From Euglena gracilis (Eukaryota; Euglenida; Euglenophyceae; Euglenales), in contig CP154956.1 in the NCBI GenBank assembly GCA_039621445.1, forward strand, positions 95,298,406 to 95,362,405: DNA of 64,000 nucleotides, in the 5' to 3' direction. Numbering within the stretch: position 1 is the first letter of the stretch; every line of letters begins with the position of its first letter. The position numbers and the translations under genes were made by a program. Below, piece by piece: positions 43,623 through 54,483 of the stretch. Below the pieces are notes generated by a model. That model saw only the letters and a program-made list of their open reading frames with translations, did not search any database and had not been told where the DNA came from.

Positions 43623-44558
43623 GCAGCGACATGGAAAAGTGACGAATGGCGGTTCTCGAATTTAAATTGCCAAATCTTCGAATCCACAGATAATTGTAAA
43701 CATGTCCAAATCCACAGATAAATACCATGTGGGGCCCGCCTACCTCCACCCCAGCCTTTCCCAGCCGGGGCTTCGGCGACCCCCGCCGAGCCAAACCGGA
43801 GCAGAGCCCCCTTGAAGCGGCCCGGCACCGAACGGTGAGGCGGCACACACCACAGCCATCACAGCAGCAACAGGCTGACGAACTTGAAGATGATCACCAG
43901 ATCTGCATTTGTAGGGCTGTTGCACAACCCTGATCACTGTTTTTTACGAGGTCAGGCTCCTCGCGCCGAAATCTCCAGGGGGAACTTGACCAATGACGTT
44001 GAAACTTGACGTCTTGAACTTGGGGACTTGAAACCTTGGACATCACACCTTGGCTCCTCCTCAGATTGACCTTGGGAACTTGAAATCTTGGAAATGATGA
44101 CAGAACTCCTTCACAGATTGACCTTGGGAAATTGAAATCTTGACATGACAACTTTTTTCCACCACAGATTCCTTGGGATCTTGAACTTGAACTTGACATC
44201 TTGACTTGAACTTGACCCTGAAATGACATCTTGACAGACATTTTGGAGATTGAGATAGATTATTGATGATGATGGCGGGCTGTGATTGACATTCGTCTGT
44301 CCTTCAGCCCAGGCTCCAACCAAGATCCACAGCAGCACCAACTCCAGGATCACCCGCTGCTAGCTTGATCTGGAGAGTTGATCATGGTGGCCCAACACAG
44401 CATCTCACTGTGTGCCGACTGATGCCTTCCTCTGCCTTGTCCCCCTTCTGCTGCTGAGCTGGCCTGCCACTTCCATGCCTTTTCACTTCTGAGTGTCCCC
44501 GGCTCCACAGGTACGTTTGTACGGGGCTTTTCTGCACTGCAAATCTCATACAAGTTTG

Positions 44559-44846
44559 TGCAAGTTGGGGGATGGTCCAGTGTGTCCAGATAATTTCACC
44601 ACATCAGACTTCTGGCCAAAACCAACTTTTCAGCCTTCAGGGGTCTTCTTCCCAAACTTCCCCACACAGCACCCCAGAAGACAAGACTTGATACTTTGAA
44701 TCCAGTTCAGAGTCCCACGCAAACTTGTACACTGTTTGCCAGCTTGCCTGTGAAAAATGTAATTCCCCAAAATCTCTGTGAGGCAATGCCTAATTTCTGC
44801 TGGCATCTCTTACCAAAATAAATCTCAAATCTGGCCCGCGCTCACA
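44559..44846. repeat. 288-bp LTR, copy 2
   Basis: Same sequence as 43232-43519. Followed directly by the CTCT duplication. Confidence 0.92.
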
Positions 44847-44850
44847 CTCT

Positions 44851-45757
44851 GTGGGTCCCCCCCTTGATTGATTGATCGGGAATTGAGAAATAAATGTTGG
44901 AGGGGTTTCTGCCCCTCCCTCCAAAAGGGCCACTGTGGGTCCCTTTGCCCCTGGGGGCTGGGTCCTTGAAAGGGCCACTGTGGGTCCCTTCTCCTCCTGG
45001 GGCTGGTTCATTGAAAGGGCCACTGTGGGTCCCTTTATCCCCATTGTTGGCAGAGGGGCACTGTGGGTCCCTCGGGGGATTTCTCCAGCAGCGTCCTTAG
45101 CTTCTTGGTGGCCACTGTGGTCCACCCTGCTGGTCTCCAAGGTTTCCATGTATAAATTTTTTTCCATAATCCATCTTGTGGTCTTCCAGGCCTTGATTTC
45201 TTCTTGGCCTCCAACCCCATTGGAAATCTGGGGGGCTGCTGTGGCCCCCCCTTGTCCCCTTGAGAGGGGCTGTTGTGATAGATGAATTGGGGGGGGTTGT
45301 ACAGACCTTTTCTTCCCCTTCCTGAGGGGATTTGCTTGTGAAACTGGCCCCCATGGCCCCTGTGGTGTTGACCTCCTTGGCCTTGATTCCATCTCCCCAT
45401 CTTCTGGCCAATTTGTGCCCAGGCTGCTGGGCGCCTTTGGGGGAGATGCCCCTGATGTGTGGGCTTTGATTGTCCAAACGTGAAGCATTTTGGGCCCCCA
45501 TGGCCCAGTCTTTGCCCACAAAGGGCTGGGGCTGGCTTCTGTCTTCTGGGCCTTCTGGCCACAGTGGTCCAAGGACCGTGGCCGTCACTGGGAGGGTTTT
45601 TGGGCTGTGAAATTTCTGGGGTGGGGGGCTGGGTGGGAAGAACGGCCACGGTTTGCCACGTGTTGACCGCATCTCCAAGGTCTCCAGCTGCTGCGGCCAC
45701 TCCTCCAGGACGTCCGTGGCCATATAATTCCAATTTCTTCTCCGCTGCATTGCTCAT
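44851..45757 (-). pseudogene. E4 Gag
   Basis: N-terminal part in frame 45035-45757: KPKNPPSDGHGPWTTVAR-type conserved box, QGQGGQHHRGHGGQ and RGRKGLYNPPQFIYHN basic Gly-rich segments. Continues in frame 44790-45572 with repeated KGPTVALS units (GPTVALSMNQPQEEK, GPTVALSRTQPPGAK). The C-terminal end is cut by the LTR element at 44850. Gag role by position and by shared motif with E1 and E3. Confidence 0.75.
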
Positions 45758-46063
45758 CGAAGTCGAAATTGAAATTTGACAATTGACTTCTCAATTCATT
45801 TTCGTCTGGTTCGTGTTCTTCTGGATATTGAATTGATATTGACTTCTTTTCTCAGTTCTTCCTCGTGCGTGAACTCTGCTCCTTTCTTCTGAGTGTCGAA
45901 GGGCAAGTTAAGAGTCAGCCAACTCCGGCGAAAAAAGGTACTAAGCGGGGCCTCCTAACCCAGCGCACCAAAACAATCACACAACAAACCGCCGGCGAGC
46001 AAGGCATGGCCTCTCAATGGCAATGTGCGGAGCCCGAGGTGTCCTCCACAGCTTGGCCCTCAC

Positions 46064-46199
46064 GAAGAACGTCTCGATACGGTCCCTGGAGCGGAGCGAA
46101 AAGGCGCCGGACGCGGCCTTCAAGTTGTACGAGAAGTGGACAACGGCGACGGCGGCGGAGATGGATCGCGACGAGGAGGCATACCATTTGCCTTTCTTT
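46064..46199 (-). CDS. Putative host gene H1, exon C
   Basis: GC-rich coding block squeezed between E4 and E3. The minus strand reads KWYASSSRSISAAVAVVHFS then YNLKAASGAFSLRSRDRIET with no stop. Acceptor CTACAAAGAAAG lies at about 46200, donor GTGAGG at 46058-46063. The 3' join to exon D at 39761 keeps phase 0. The 5' join from exon B also keeps phase if the 22-nt micro-intron is removed. The plus strand is open too (KNVSIRSLERSEKAPD), but lacks splice support. Function unknown. Confidence 0.45.
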
Positions 46200-46506
46200 G
46201 TAGAAAGGATGGATTTCGTACTCCCTCGAGGAAAACCGACCAGGGAGGAAGGGACACCGAGGGCGAAGCACAAAGACATTGTGAGGCCATGCCTTGTTCG
46301 CCGGCGGTGTTGTGTGATTGTTCGTTGTGCTGGGTTAGGCGTATCCCCTTAGTGCCGCCTCGCCGGAGTTGGCTGCATTGTCTCCGACGTGGCGACCATG
46401 GAGCTGTCTCTTCCCCTGGGGGGGTCCCCCCCCCTCTTCCCCACCCTGGTCCCCACTTGCTGACCGAGGGCGTTTGAAGACAAATTTTTTCAATGGGAGG
46501 GGGGGG

Positions 46507-47610
46507 TCAATGTCTTTGTGCTTCGCCCTCGGTGTCCCTTCCTCCCTGGTCGGTTTTCCTCGAGGGAGTACGAGACACCTCGGGCTCCGCACTTTGCCAT
46601 TGTGAGGCCAGATTGTGCACTGAAATTAGGGGGGCCAGGACATTTTCCAAGGCACCTTGGGCACCAAGTCTTTGATAATGGGCCGTAAAAGCCTCAACCC
46701 CTTTCCATTGACCAATTTCACAAACTTCTTGGGCTGAAAGGCCCAATTTTTTTAGTAACCCAACCCCTGCCCCTCTGGTGGAGTGGGGTCCCCACACCTG
46801 GGGGGGTACTCCTTGTTTGGACAAAAATTCTCTTGTAATAGAAGCAATTGTGTCAGCACTTATGGGTCTATAGGGGGGTTTTAATGAAATCAGAAGGGGA
46901 CCCCCAGGCTGTACGTTAAACCGGGTGGCGGCCACATAAGCCATAATTAAATGAAAGGGACTGATTTGGCGACATTGGGGAATTGCGACCACTCTTTCCC
47001 ACTTGTGGAATTTTTGCCCTTTGCGTTTGATTTGAATGTAAGGCGCCCCTCCCAACACACTCGTGGTTCTTTTGACTTGTGCCAAATCAGATGAACGATA
47101 TAAACAGAGGATGCGTGAACAGAAAATGAGCTGTGTGCGCAATGCACAAATATCAGTGGGCACAGGCTGCCTAGCCAGCCCCTGGAGGATTGGGAGGGGA
47201 TCCCAAAAAGCACCATACTTCTCCAGATTTTGGTTCCAAAGCCTTTTATAAGGTGCTAATAAGGTATTAAACCTTAGGCCACCAAAGCCAGGGATCAAAA
47301 GCATAGCACTGTATGCATTACGGGCTTGGGCCTTTGAAAATTTAAAAAGTTGAATTAAAGCGTCAGCCACTTGGTCAGTGGTGGTTAAAGGGGGGGGCAC
47401 CCCCATTTTGTCCAGAATCACCCATAAAAGCGTAAAGGCACTTTGGTACCTTTTCAAACTGGGGTTTCTTCCCAGGAAATCCTTAATGGTTGAATTTTGT
47501 ATTTGTTTCCCTTCCAGAATTTGCCTGAGCAAGTCATGCAAAGGAGGGGCCACCTGGGGGGTGGCATTTTTTCCCCCCTGCAGTTGGTGAACATACCCCT
47601 GTAGGGGGCC
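46507..47610 (-). CDS. E3 tyrosine recombinase
   Basis: Long open frame homologous to E1 recombinase. N-terminal core PPLHDLLRQILEGKQIQNST; YRSSDLAQVKRTTSVLGGAP (catalytic Arg); VWGPHSTRGAGVGLLKKLG (HxxR); EAFTAHYQRLG (nucleophile Tyr). All catalytic residues are visible. The open frame extends upstream into gypsy sequence (to 47730), which is not part of the gene, and downstream through the ICR to 46507. The protein start is lost or originally lay upstream of the insertion point at about 47611. Confidence 0.88.
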   Translation of the reverse strand, partial: GPLQGYVHQLQGGKNATPQVAPPLHDLLRQILEGKQIQNSTIKDFLGRNPSLKRYQSAFTLLWVILDKMGVPPPLTTTDQVADALIQLFKFSKAQARNAYSAMLLIPGFGGLRFNTLLAPYKRLWNQNLEKYGAFWDPLPILQGLARQPVPTDICALRTQLIFCSRILCLYRSSDLAQVKRTTSVLGGAPYIQIKRKGQKFHKWERVVAIPQCRQISPFHLIMAYVAATRFNVQPGGPLLISLKPPYRPISADTIASITREFLSKQGVPPQVWGPHSTRGAGVGLLKKLGLSAQEVCEIGQWKGVEAFTAHYQRLGAQGALENVLAPLISVHNLASQWQSAEPEVSRTPSRKTDQGGRDTEGEAQRH

Positions 47611-49012
47611 TTCCAGACCATCAAAGAAAAACTGCTGGGAAGCCTGAAACTGCAAACGGTGAACCCAGACAAACCGTTCATACTCAGGGTGGATGCAAGT
47701 GGCAGAGCCGTAGGTGCGGCTCTGGAACAATTTGCGGAGGACACTGCAGAAAAACCAGACCCAACAACTGCCATGACCAAGAAAACAGTACCCGTAGCTT
47801 TCTGTTCACGAAAACTGACACCTGGGCAGGTTCGCTCGTGGTCTCCTAGGGAGAAGGAGACCTACGCAGTGATCCTGGCCCTGCAAAAATGGGCTTCCTG
47901 GATAGGAATGCAACCGGTATTGGTGTTGACGGACCACAAGTCCATTGAGGCATGGGCAACGGAGGCGCTGGACACCCCCAGTGGACCAGCTGGACGTAGG
48001 GCTAGGTGGCACGAACTGCTTTCGCGGTTCGACATAACCGTTGCATACGTACCTGGCAAAGACAACACGGTCGCCGATGCCTTGAGTAGGTGGGCCTACC
48101 CCGCCTCACAGGCATTCGCCGACGTGAGTATCCACGGGAGTGAGGAGGACGACCGACTCATGAAAGAAATCATCAAACAGGAGGAAAAGGAACAGAAAAC
48201 TTGCATGGTGATCAACGTGGCAGACCTGACACAGGCACAAAAACAACTTCAAGAACCCATCACTGTGGCCGTCACAACAAGGGGGGGAGCCAAAACGGGT
48301 GAAGATTCGCCCACAGTGCCTGGTTCAACGGAAAACGGTGACACCCCTCAAAAAAATTCAAAAACACCTCAAAAACCTGCAAAAACGACAAAGAAATGGG
48401 TTGTGAAGGAAACGACTGTGGTGGAACCAAGCAAAAAACTGGCAGAAGCAACCCCAAGGGAGACCACGGATGAGGCGGGAAACCTGATCCGACCAGACCA
48501 ACCAAAAAACAAAACCCCAGAAAATCCAAACACGGCCGAGGGACCATCCACCGAGGAAGACCCACCAAGGCGAAGAACCCTGGAAGAGGACCCTGTGGAA
48601 CCCCTAACAACAACAGATTCAACAAAACAACAGGACGCGCAAGGTGCGTCATCCTCAACGGGGACACCCGTTGGACCTCCATCAAGGGGAGTGCACGCCC
48701 CGGAGCTTCAACAGGGGGAACCGAAAGGGGTGATGGACAAGGAATGGAAGAACGAGTACGAAAGTTGCCCAAGGTGGGGACCTGTGCTCAAGAACCTGAA
48801 GGAAACGGGGTTCAAAAACTGGCCTGACGGGTACCGATTCGACAACGGCAGGCTGTACAAAAACGGTCTCCTGTGTGTACCAAGTGGGTTGACTGGAAAC
48901 GTAATTCGGGAACAGCACGAAACAGCCGGGCACCCAGGGTCAACCCGACTGTGGGACCAGATGGGAAGGTGGTTTGCGTTTGCGGACCACCAGGATGCAA
49001 AAAAAAACTGAC
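47611..49012 (+). pseudogene. Gypsy RNase H and integrase N-terminus
   Basis: Begins at the RT/RNase H linker (KPFILRVDASGRAVGAALEQ). RNase H features: VDAS, FCSRKLTPGQVRSWSPREKE (catalytic Glu), VLTDHKSIEAW (Asp), PGKDNTVADALSRW (Asp). A long Lys/Pro/Thr-rich linker follows (about 48250-48720, with KTPQKPAKTTKKW) and then the integrase zinc-binding start (REQHETAGHPGSTRLWDQM, with the HxxxxH spacing of the HHCC domain). A frameshift at about 49000 in an A-run separates it from the rest of integrase. The 5' part of pol is missing. Confidence 0.9.
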
Positions 49013-49665
49013 AGGAAAAATGATGACCATGTGTGAAACCTGCCAAGCAACAGAACCCAGCCACCTACCATACAAATGTCCCATTGAACCGACACCGATT
49101 CCGGCACACCTCATGGACAGTGTTGCCATCGACTTGTTCTCACTTCCTGAAACGACCTTTGAAGGGAAAAAATACGACACGTTGGCGTTGTGTGTGGACA
49201 GGCTGAGTGGGTGGATGGTTGCAACCCCCCACCTGGCCAAAGGACTCACAGCGGAAAAGGTTGGAAAAGAAATGTTCAAACAGTGGGGAATTTTTGGGAT
49301 ACCCTCGGTGGTGAGCTCCGACCGGGGCTCCCACTTCACAGCCTGTTGGTGGAAAACACTGTGTGCTGCCCACGGGGTCCGTGTCGCGTACGGGCAGGCA
49401 TACCACCACCAAGCCAACGGACGGGCTGAGGTAGCGGGTCAACAAGTCCTCCGAAAACTGACAAAACTGGCTGCTGAAAAAGGGGTACCCTGGGTTGAAC
49501 TCCTACCGAACGCCTTGAGGGCCCTACACGACATCCCAGGTGAAACGGGATTGTCACCGTACGAAATTGTGTTTGGCAGGCACAGACCTTTGCGGGATTG
49601 CCATACCAACCACAAAAGGAAGCGGAAGGGGCCACAGCGTTCTTGGAAAGGACCGAAAAACACAG
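48999..49665 (+). pseudogene. Gypsy integrase catalytic core
   Basis: In the frame of 48873-49763: CETCQATEP (the CxxC of the zinc domain), SVAIDLFSLP (first Asp), VVSSDRGSHFTACWW (second Asp), AYHHQANGRAEVAGQQ (Glu). This is the full D,D,E set of a retroviral-type integrase. It ends in a basic stretch (HKRKRKGPQRSWKGPKN), after which the sequence switches to inverted gag at about 49666. No chromodomain is visible. Confidence 0.9.
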
Positions 49666-51285
49666 GTGTCATGCTTCCTTTCTTTCCTTGTCCCCTTTTC
49701 ACTTTCAGTTTTTCCATTAGGTCTGCTGCCAATTCTGCGTACCCTGGGATGTATGAGGCGTAGTAATTTGTGAATCCCAGGAATGCGTTGGCACCTGAGT
49801 TCGGTTTCTACCCGTTGGAACAGTGCATCCAATGTGAGTTTGGCTTGCACCTGCGTGAACTGTGGTCTGTGTCCAGTCAGCAGCGTTGAACCGTTTTTCA
49901 TCAGGAGCAGTTCAGCAGCTCTGCTGCTGTGCAGTTGGACCCTAAAGTTTTGTCCGTCCCGCGCCACCTGAAAATTTTAACCTGTGCCCACTGTTGCTGC
50001 CACCAGGTCACGAACGTCTTCCGTTGTTGCATCTGGGACGTTTGTAATGTTCGTGACCCCTTTCAGTTTCAGTGTCGGTCTGTCCTGATTTCTGCGGTCC
50101 TGTTCCCTGATGCAGCTTCTGCGTTGCGTTTCAGGCATTTTTTCAGCCACCAGGTTGTAAGCGTCTTCCTCTGATGGATTTTCCAGTCTGCTGTAGAGGA
50201 GTTTGAAATGGGCCTCAAACTCCCTCCACGCTTCCAGTGTCAGTTTTCCTTCCGTTTTTGGTCTCAGGTTTTTCAGTTCGTCTTTGATGGCTGATTGCGT
50301 GTCTCCACCGTATTTCTGGCACATCCAGTTCCAAAATTCCTGGTATTTTATTTTTTCACCTCCTTCCTGTCTGCGTTGTAGTTCCAGTTTGCTGGCACTG
50401 TCCAGGCTGCCCTCCAGCAGTGACAGTTTCACGTCATCGGTCAGGGACCCCTGACCGGCTGACACACGCTGCAGGTACATCGGAAATTTCACGGCAAAAT
50501 CTGCGAAATTCCCCTGCAGTGTTGGCCTTACCAGGTCTTTGGTCATTGCCGCGCCCACTGGACCCAGCAGCAGCCCGAAGGATGCTGCCGGGGCCGTTGC
50601 CACGGGTGCCACCACTGTTTCCTCTCCTATGTGGTGGATGGCAGTTTGGGTAGACCCCATCTGGGGTCCCACCCAGGTTGTTGTGGCTGTGTTCTGAGTT
50701 TCGGTTTCGTCTGCCCACATGAACAAGCCCCGAGTCCGGGACTGTGGGTTTTGTTGTGTCGTCACTGGCTGTTGAGTCGGCTGGGTTGGCTGTGGTGCTG
50801 GGCTTGTCGGGTTTGTCGTAAGTGCTGGGCTGATCGGGACTGCAGTCGGTCGTTCTGTTTGTCGAGTCAGTTAGTCAATTAACGGTGTCAAGGCAGTTTT
50901 CAGTTCTTGTTGGATGAGCTGCCCCACCAAGGAAGCCGAGTTAACGGTCCCCAGTGCTGCAGCTCCACCTTCCATTTTTGGGTGTGGTGTTTCGTCCCCC
51001 CACTGCTGGCTGCTCTGGCTGAACATACCTGTCAGGGGTTGTGGGGTCCCCGTCCCCGTTTGACAGACCTGGGGTTCTGGGGTCCCCGTCCCTTGGTTTC
51101 CTGCGGGTTGGCCCCTCAGGGCTGGCCGTGGCTGGGCCAGGGGTTGTGGGGTCCCCCTCCCCGTCTGCCAGGTGTGGGGTTCTGGGGTCCCCGTCCCGTG
51201 TTGTCCTGTGGGTTGGCCCCTCAGGGCTGCCGGAGGCTGGTTCTGGGGTTGTGGGGACCAACGTATACCTAGTAGGTACTGGGTT
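49666..51285 (-). pseudogene. Gypsy-like Gag, inverted relative to the integrase half
   Basis: The minus strand reads, from 51285 downwards: two-and-a-half copies of a 105-bp unit (TTPEPASGSPEGPT...RDGDPRTP) at about 51036-51270, a Thr/Pro/Gln linker, then in frame 49977-50765 a gag capsid-like helical region (FADFAVKFPMYLQRVSAG, DDVKLSLLEGSLDSASKLEL, WREFEAHFKLLYSRL). A stop at 49977 is followed by another open piece to 49666 (ALFQRVETELRCQRIPGIHK). No zinc knuckle or protease active site was seen. Confidence 0.7.
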
Positions 51286-53100
51286 GGTGATTTTTAGGCA
51301 GGGGGTCCCTGGCACTTTCATTTTTATTAACTGGGGCCACCATGTGGCTGAATCCCAGTAGGGGGTGACCATCAAAACTTTGGCCTGTGGAAACTTTTTT
51401 AATCTGGGCAGAAATTTTTGAATCACTGACCAGGGGGGATTTGCATAGAGTCCCCCCATGTTGTCCAGTGGACATTGTAAAGCGTCCACTGCTGTGGCCT
51501 CCCAGTGGGGCCACCTGGCCACAAATTGTGGCAGTTTTCTGTTGCCTGGGGAGGCAAAAAGGTCTGTTTCCAGATTTATGCAGTTTTTGAATTGCTGTTT
51601 TAGCCAGTGAAAAAGTTTGGGGTCCAGTGAGTAATCCCCCCTGTCCATTTCCCATCTGCTTATAGGGTCTGCCAGGCATTCTTTTGAGGGGACCCAGTTT
51701 ACTTGGAGATTGACATTTTTCTCCATGCACCATTTGAAAAATGGTCTTAGCATTGTGTTGAATGGATCTTTCTTGCCCCCCCCTTTTGTTAAGTAATAAT
51801 AAATGACTTGATTGTCCACTGACAGGGACACAGTTTCTCCTGGCTTGCTGAGACTTTTCACTGTGCTTATTGCTGCACTTAATTCTTTGACATTGATGTG
51901 TAAAATGGAGTTTTCTCTCCAAAATTCCTGGACAATTTTTCCAGTTCGAATGTCCAGCCCCCCCCAGGCATGGGTGCTGCTGTCTGAGTGCAACTCTCTT
52001 GTTGCATTTTGGGGGAAGGGTCTGCCCCCCCAGGTGTCCAGTAAAATTTTTATTTCCCTTAATTGGGCCTTGATTTCCTGTGAAATTGGATGTTTTGAAT
52101 CCCAGGGGGCTGCAGAGTTTGTAACTAAAAAATTTGCCAGGGCATCTGTAAAAGCCCTTAGAAAGGGCAGGGCCATAAGATTGCACCTTATTTGGCCCAA
52201 AATGGCAGCCAATTGCCTTTTTGACATGTAATCTTTTTTCACAATTTTTCCCAGTTCCTTTTTTATTGTTTTGATCTTCTGGGGGGTAACCTGCAGTTTT
52301 CCTTCTTGAAAGTTTAGTTGAAATCCCAGATGATTTACCACTTGGGTGGGCTGCAGGGTGGACTTTTTTACATTGATTTTGAATCCTGATTTGATTAAAT
52401 CCCTGACCACTGTGTGCAGGTGATTTTGCGAAATGTTTTGTGTTGGGGCCACCAGCAAATTGTCGTCCAGGTAAATAAAAACCTGGATCCCCCTTTTTCT
52501 CCACAGCTTTTCGAATGTTTTCATTACTGACATGAAAATTTGGGGCATTACATTTAGCCCAAAACATCCTACTTGAAACTCCCATGTTTGCCCCCCTACC
52601 TGATGCCTTAGAAATGGCCTTAGGGCCTGGCTTGCTGGGATGTGAAAATAGGCATCCTTCAAGTCGATTTTGGCTGCCCAGTGGCCTTTTTCCAAAACTG
52701 GAAAAATGTGCTGGATGTGATCCAGCTTGAAAGGTTTTGCCTGGAACTGTTGATTTAGTTCCCTGCAGTCGCTTATTAACCTCCATTTGGTCTGTTCCCC
52801 CTCTGGTTTTGAAATTAGAAACCAGGGGATTAAATGTTGTGAGTTCGAATCCCCCACCCTCTTTACGGATCCAGTCTTTTCGTAATCCTGCAGGATTTTT
52901 TCTGCCTGTTTCAGGTCTAAATTTGCTCTGGTTTTTGGGTGGGTGGATAATTTTGGGTGATGAACCCAGGGGGGCTGAATGCCATCCTTGATGAGTCGAC
53001 ATGTTGCTGGGGGGGCATGTTTTTTCCACCATTTTAGGCTTTTTTGTAGCCTTTGATGCAGGGGGGTGTCTCCCCATTTCTCCTCCATGGAATTTATTTC
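51286..53100 (-). CDS. pol: E3 reverse transcriptase / RNase H / methylase-like
   Basis: Part of the 1,126-codon frame 50941-54321. RT: WRLISDCRELNQQFQ, AAKIDLKDAYFHIP, VGCFGLNVMPQIFM, QVFIYLDDNLLVAPT. The catalytic YLDD is present, but the next residue is Asn where E1 and E4 have Ile. RNase H: LHSDSSTHAWGG, HINVKELSAAI, SVDNQVIYYYL, LADPISRWE. Methylase-like: LYANPPWSVIQKFL and VLMVTPYWDSATWW. Upstream the same frame continues through the gag region; downstream it runs into gypsy gag at 51285, so the natural C-terminus is lost. Confidence 0.9.
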
Positions 53101-54321
53101 TTGAATGAGATGATTTTGGGGGGGCTGGGTTGGGGGTGTTGGACATTGCACCCTTGGGGCCCCTAGGGCTTGAGCCCTTGGAAAAGGAAAGTTTTCCTGG
53201 GGGGGTGTGCATGCACTCTCCTCTCTTCTCACTCTCTCTTTGGAGGATCTTGTTGTTGGAATGCATACCATAGGGCTTACTGCCCCTGTTTTGCCTATCA
53301 GGCCTCCTTGATGATGATGGTGTTGGTAGCCATACCATAGGGGGGCCTCTGTGGGTCCCCCCCTTTTTGATTTCACTGGGAGATTTGAAGGCTGATGAAT
53401 AAATACTGGTGGGGGTCCTTCCCCTTCCCCCTGTTCCTCCTGGGGCTGGGCATTTGTTAAATACAAAGCCCCTGGGGGGCTGCCCTTTAGCTTCTGGGGG
53501 GCCTCTGGAGGTCCACCCCTTGTATGGCTGCCATAGCCTTTGGATTGGCCACCTTGATCCAAGACCCCTTTGTTCTGGCCGCCATGGCCGGGGCTGTAAG
53601 TTCTGGCATCTTGCCATGCCCAATTGAAATCTGGGGGAGCCCTGTTGCTGGGCCTCCCCCTTCCCCCCTGGAATGGGGCTGTGGGCTGAATTTGAAAAAA
53701 CTGGTCGGTACAGACCTTTTTTGCCCCTTCCTGTGGGCATTCTGCTGCTCCAGACTGGGCCATTTGCTGGCTTCCCAATGTTGTACTGGCCCCCTTGTCC
53801 TTTATTCCATCTTGATAGGTTGGGGGCATTTGCCCTCTGGTCTGGGGCATTTGCTCTCTGGGCTGGGTCTGCCAATCTTGAAGGTTTCTTGTACCCCAAT
53901 TTGAAATGTAATGGGTCTTGACCCTGGGCACCCAATGTCTTCCGTTGGCGCCTGGGCTTTTTGCCCACTGTTTGCCAGGGTCCATGGCCATCACTGTGTG
54001 TGGTTGTCTGCTGCTGAAAAAAATTTTCTGTTGAGATGTGTGGTGGGGGGGGAAGTGATGGCCACGGTTCGCCACGTTGAAACCGCATCTCCAAGTTCTC
54101 CAGCTGGCGCTTCTTGTTCTGCACTTTGTCCAGGTTGTCGACTTGATAATTCCAATTCGTTCTCCACATTCTGCATTGACTTCCAATGCCAAAGTTGAAA
54201 TAATTTCTTGAATTTGATATTCTGAAGGTTCTACAGGTTCTGAATATTGATATTGTATTTTCTTGATCTCTTCCAACTCTGTTCTTTGAAAGTTTCTGTC
54301 TTCTTCCGTGTCGAAGGGCAA
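53000..54321 (-). CDS. gag: E3 Gag-like region
   Basis: The conserved Gag box SDGHGPWQTVGKKPRRQRK and basic Gly-rich segments (WNKGQGGQYN, TGRGKKGLYRP) read in frame 51269-54169. The first codons after the terminal repeat (MPFDTEEDRNFQRTELEEIK) read in the RT frame, so a frameshift lies near 54170-54200. The region also contains ANAPDQRANAPN repeats. Unlike E1, Gag here shares its frame with the recombinase-type frame and remains open across RT (see findings). Confidence 0.7.
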
Positions 54322-54483
54322 GATTAGGAATCAGCCAACTCCGGCGAAGAAAGGCACTAAGGGGAGACGCCTAACCCAGCACAACGAACAATCACACAAC
54401 ACCGCCGGCGAACAAGGCATGGCCTCACAATGGCAAAGTGCGGAGCCCGCGGTGTTGTCACCCATCCCCCAAAAAAAACTTAC

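Larger units (their letters stand above)
43232..44846 (-). mobile_element. Short LTR retrotransposon (non-autonomous), 288-bp LTRs, CTCT duplication
   Basis: Two direct repeats of 288 bp (43232-43519, 44559-44846), each TG...CA on the plus strand, with a 4-bp target duplication CTCT at 43228-43231 and 44847-44850. Comparison with E3 gives the empty site GGGCCTCTGTGGG, confirming exact boundaries. The 1,039-bp interior encodes no recognisable gag or pol. Just inside the left LTR the minus strand has a purine run (GGGAAGGGGGG) suited as polypurine tract, so transcription is probably on the minus strand. Repeated GACTTGAA/TTGACATC units fill 43950-44240. The interior resembles TRIM or LARD type non-autonomous elements. 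Confidence 0.88.
40101..46043 (-). mobile_element. DIRS-type retrotransposon E4, scrambled, with LTR element inside
   Basis: Left tip GTACTCCCTCGAGG at 40101 and right tip GCCCGAGGTGTC ending at 46043. Left repeat about 40101-40265, right repeat about 45897-46043. ICR at about 40405-40510, joining both tips (GGGAGTACGAGACACCTCGG). Gene order has been rearranged: a piece of pol (41517-41965) is inverted and moved. An LTR element occupies 43232-44846 within gag. Without these it would be about 4.3 kb, like E1. Flanks are non-DIRS host-like sequence. Confidence 0.9.
47611..51285. mobile_element. Ty3/gypsy fragment, head-to-head halves, inserted in E3
   Basis: The plus-strand half (47611-49665) holds RNase H to integrase. 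The minus-strand half (about 49666-51285) holds gag of a gypsy-like element. Protease and RT are missing and no LTR is visible at either edge. Both edges abut E3 at the point where intact copies read CTTGTAGGGGGTGATTTT, so the composite inserted or rearranged as one block. Whether both halves come from one element is an inference. Confidence 0.8.
46218..54459 (-). mobile_element. DIRS-type retrotransposon E3, interrupted by a gypsy fragment
   Basis: Left tip GTACTCCCTCGAGG at 46218 and right tip GCCCGCGGTGTTGTC ending at 54459. Left repeat to about 46385, ICR at about 46510-46605, right repeat from about 54310. The recombinase (left) and gag-RT-RNase H (right) are in good condition, but a 3.7-kb Ty3/gypsy fragment (about 47611-51285) splits Pol just after the methylase-like segment. 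Empty element about 4.6 kb. Confidence 0.92.

Noticed and set aside
52843-52858. tRNA B box (GAGTTCGAATCCC)
   Set aside because: Lies in the E3 RT coding sequence with no A box or cloverleaf.
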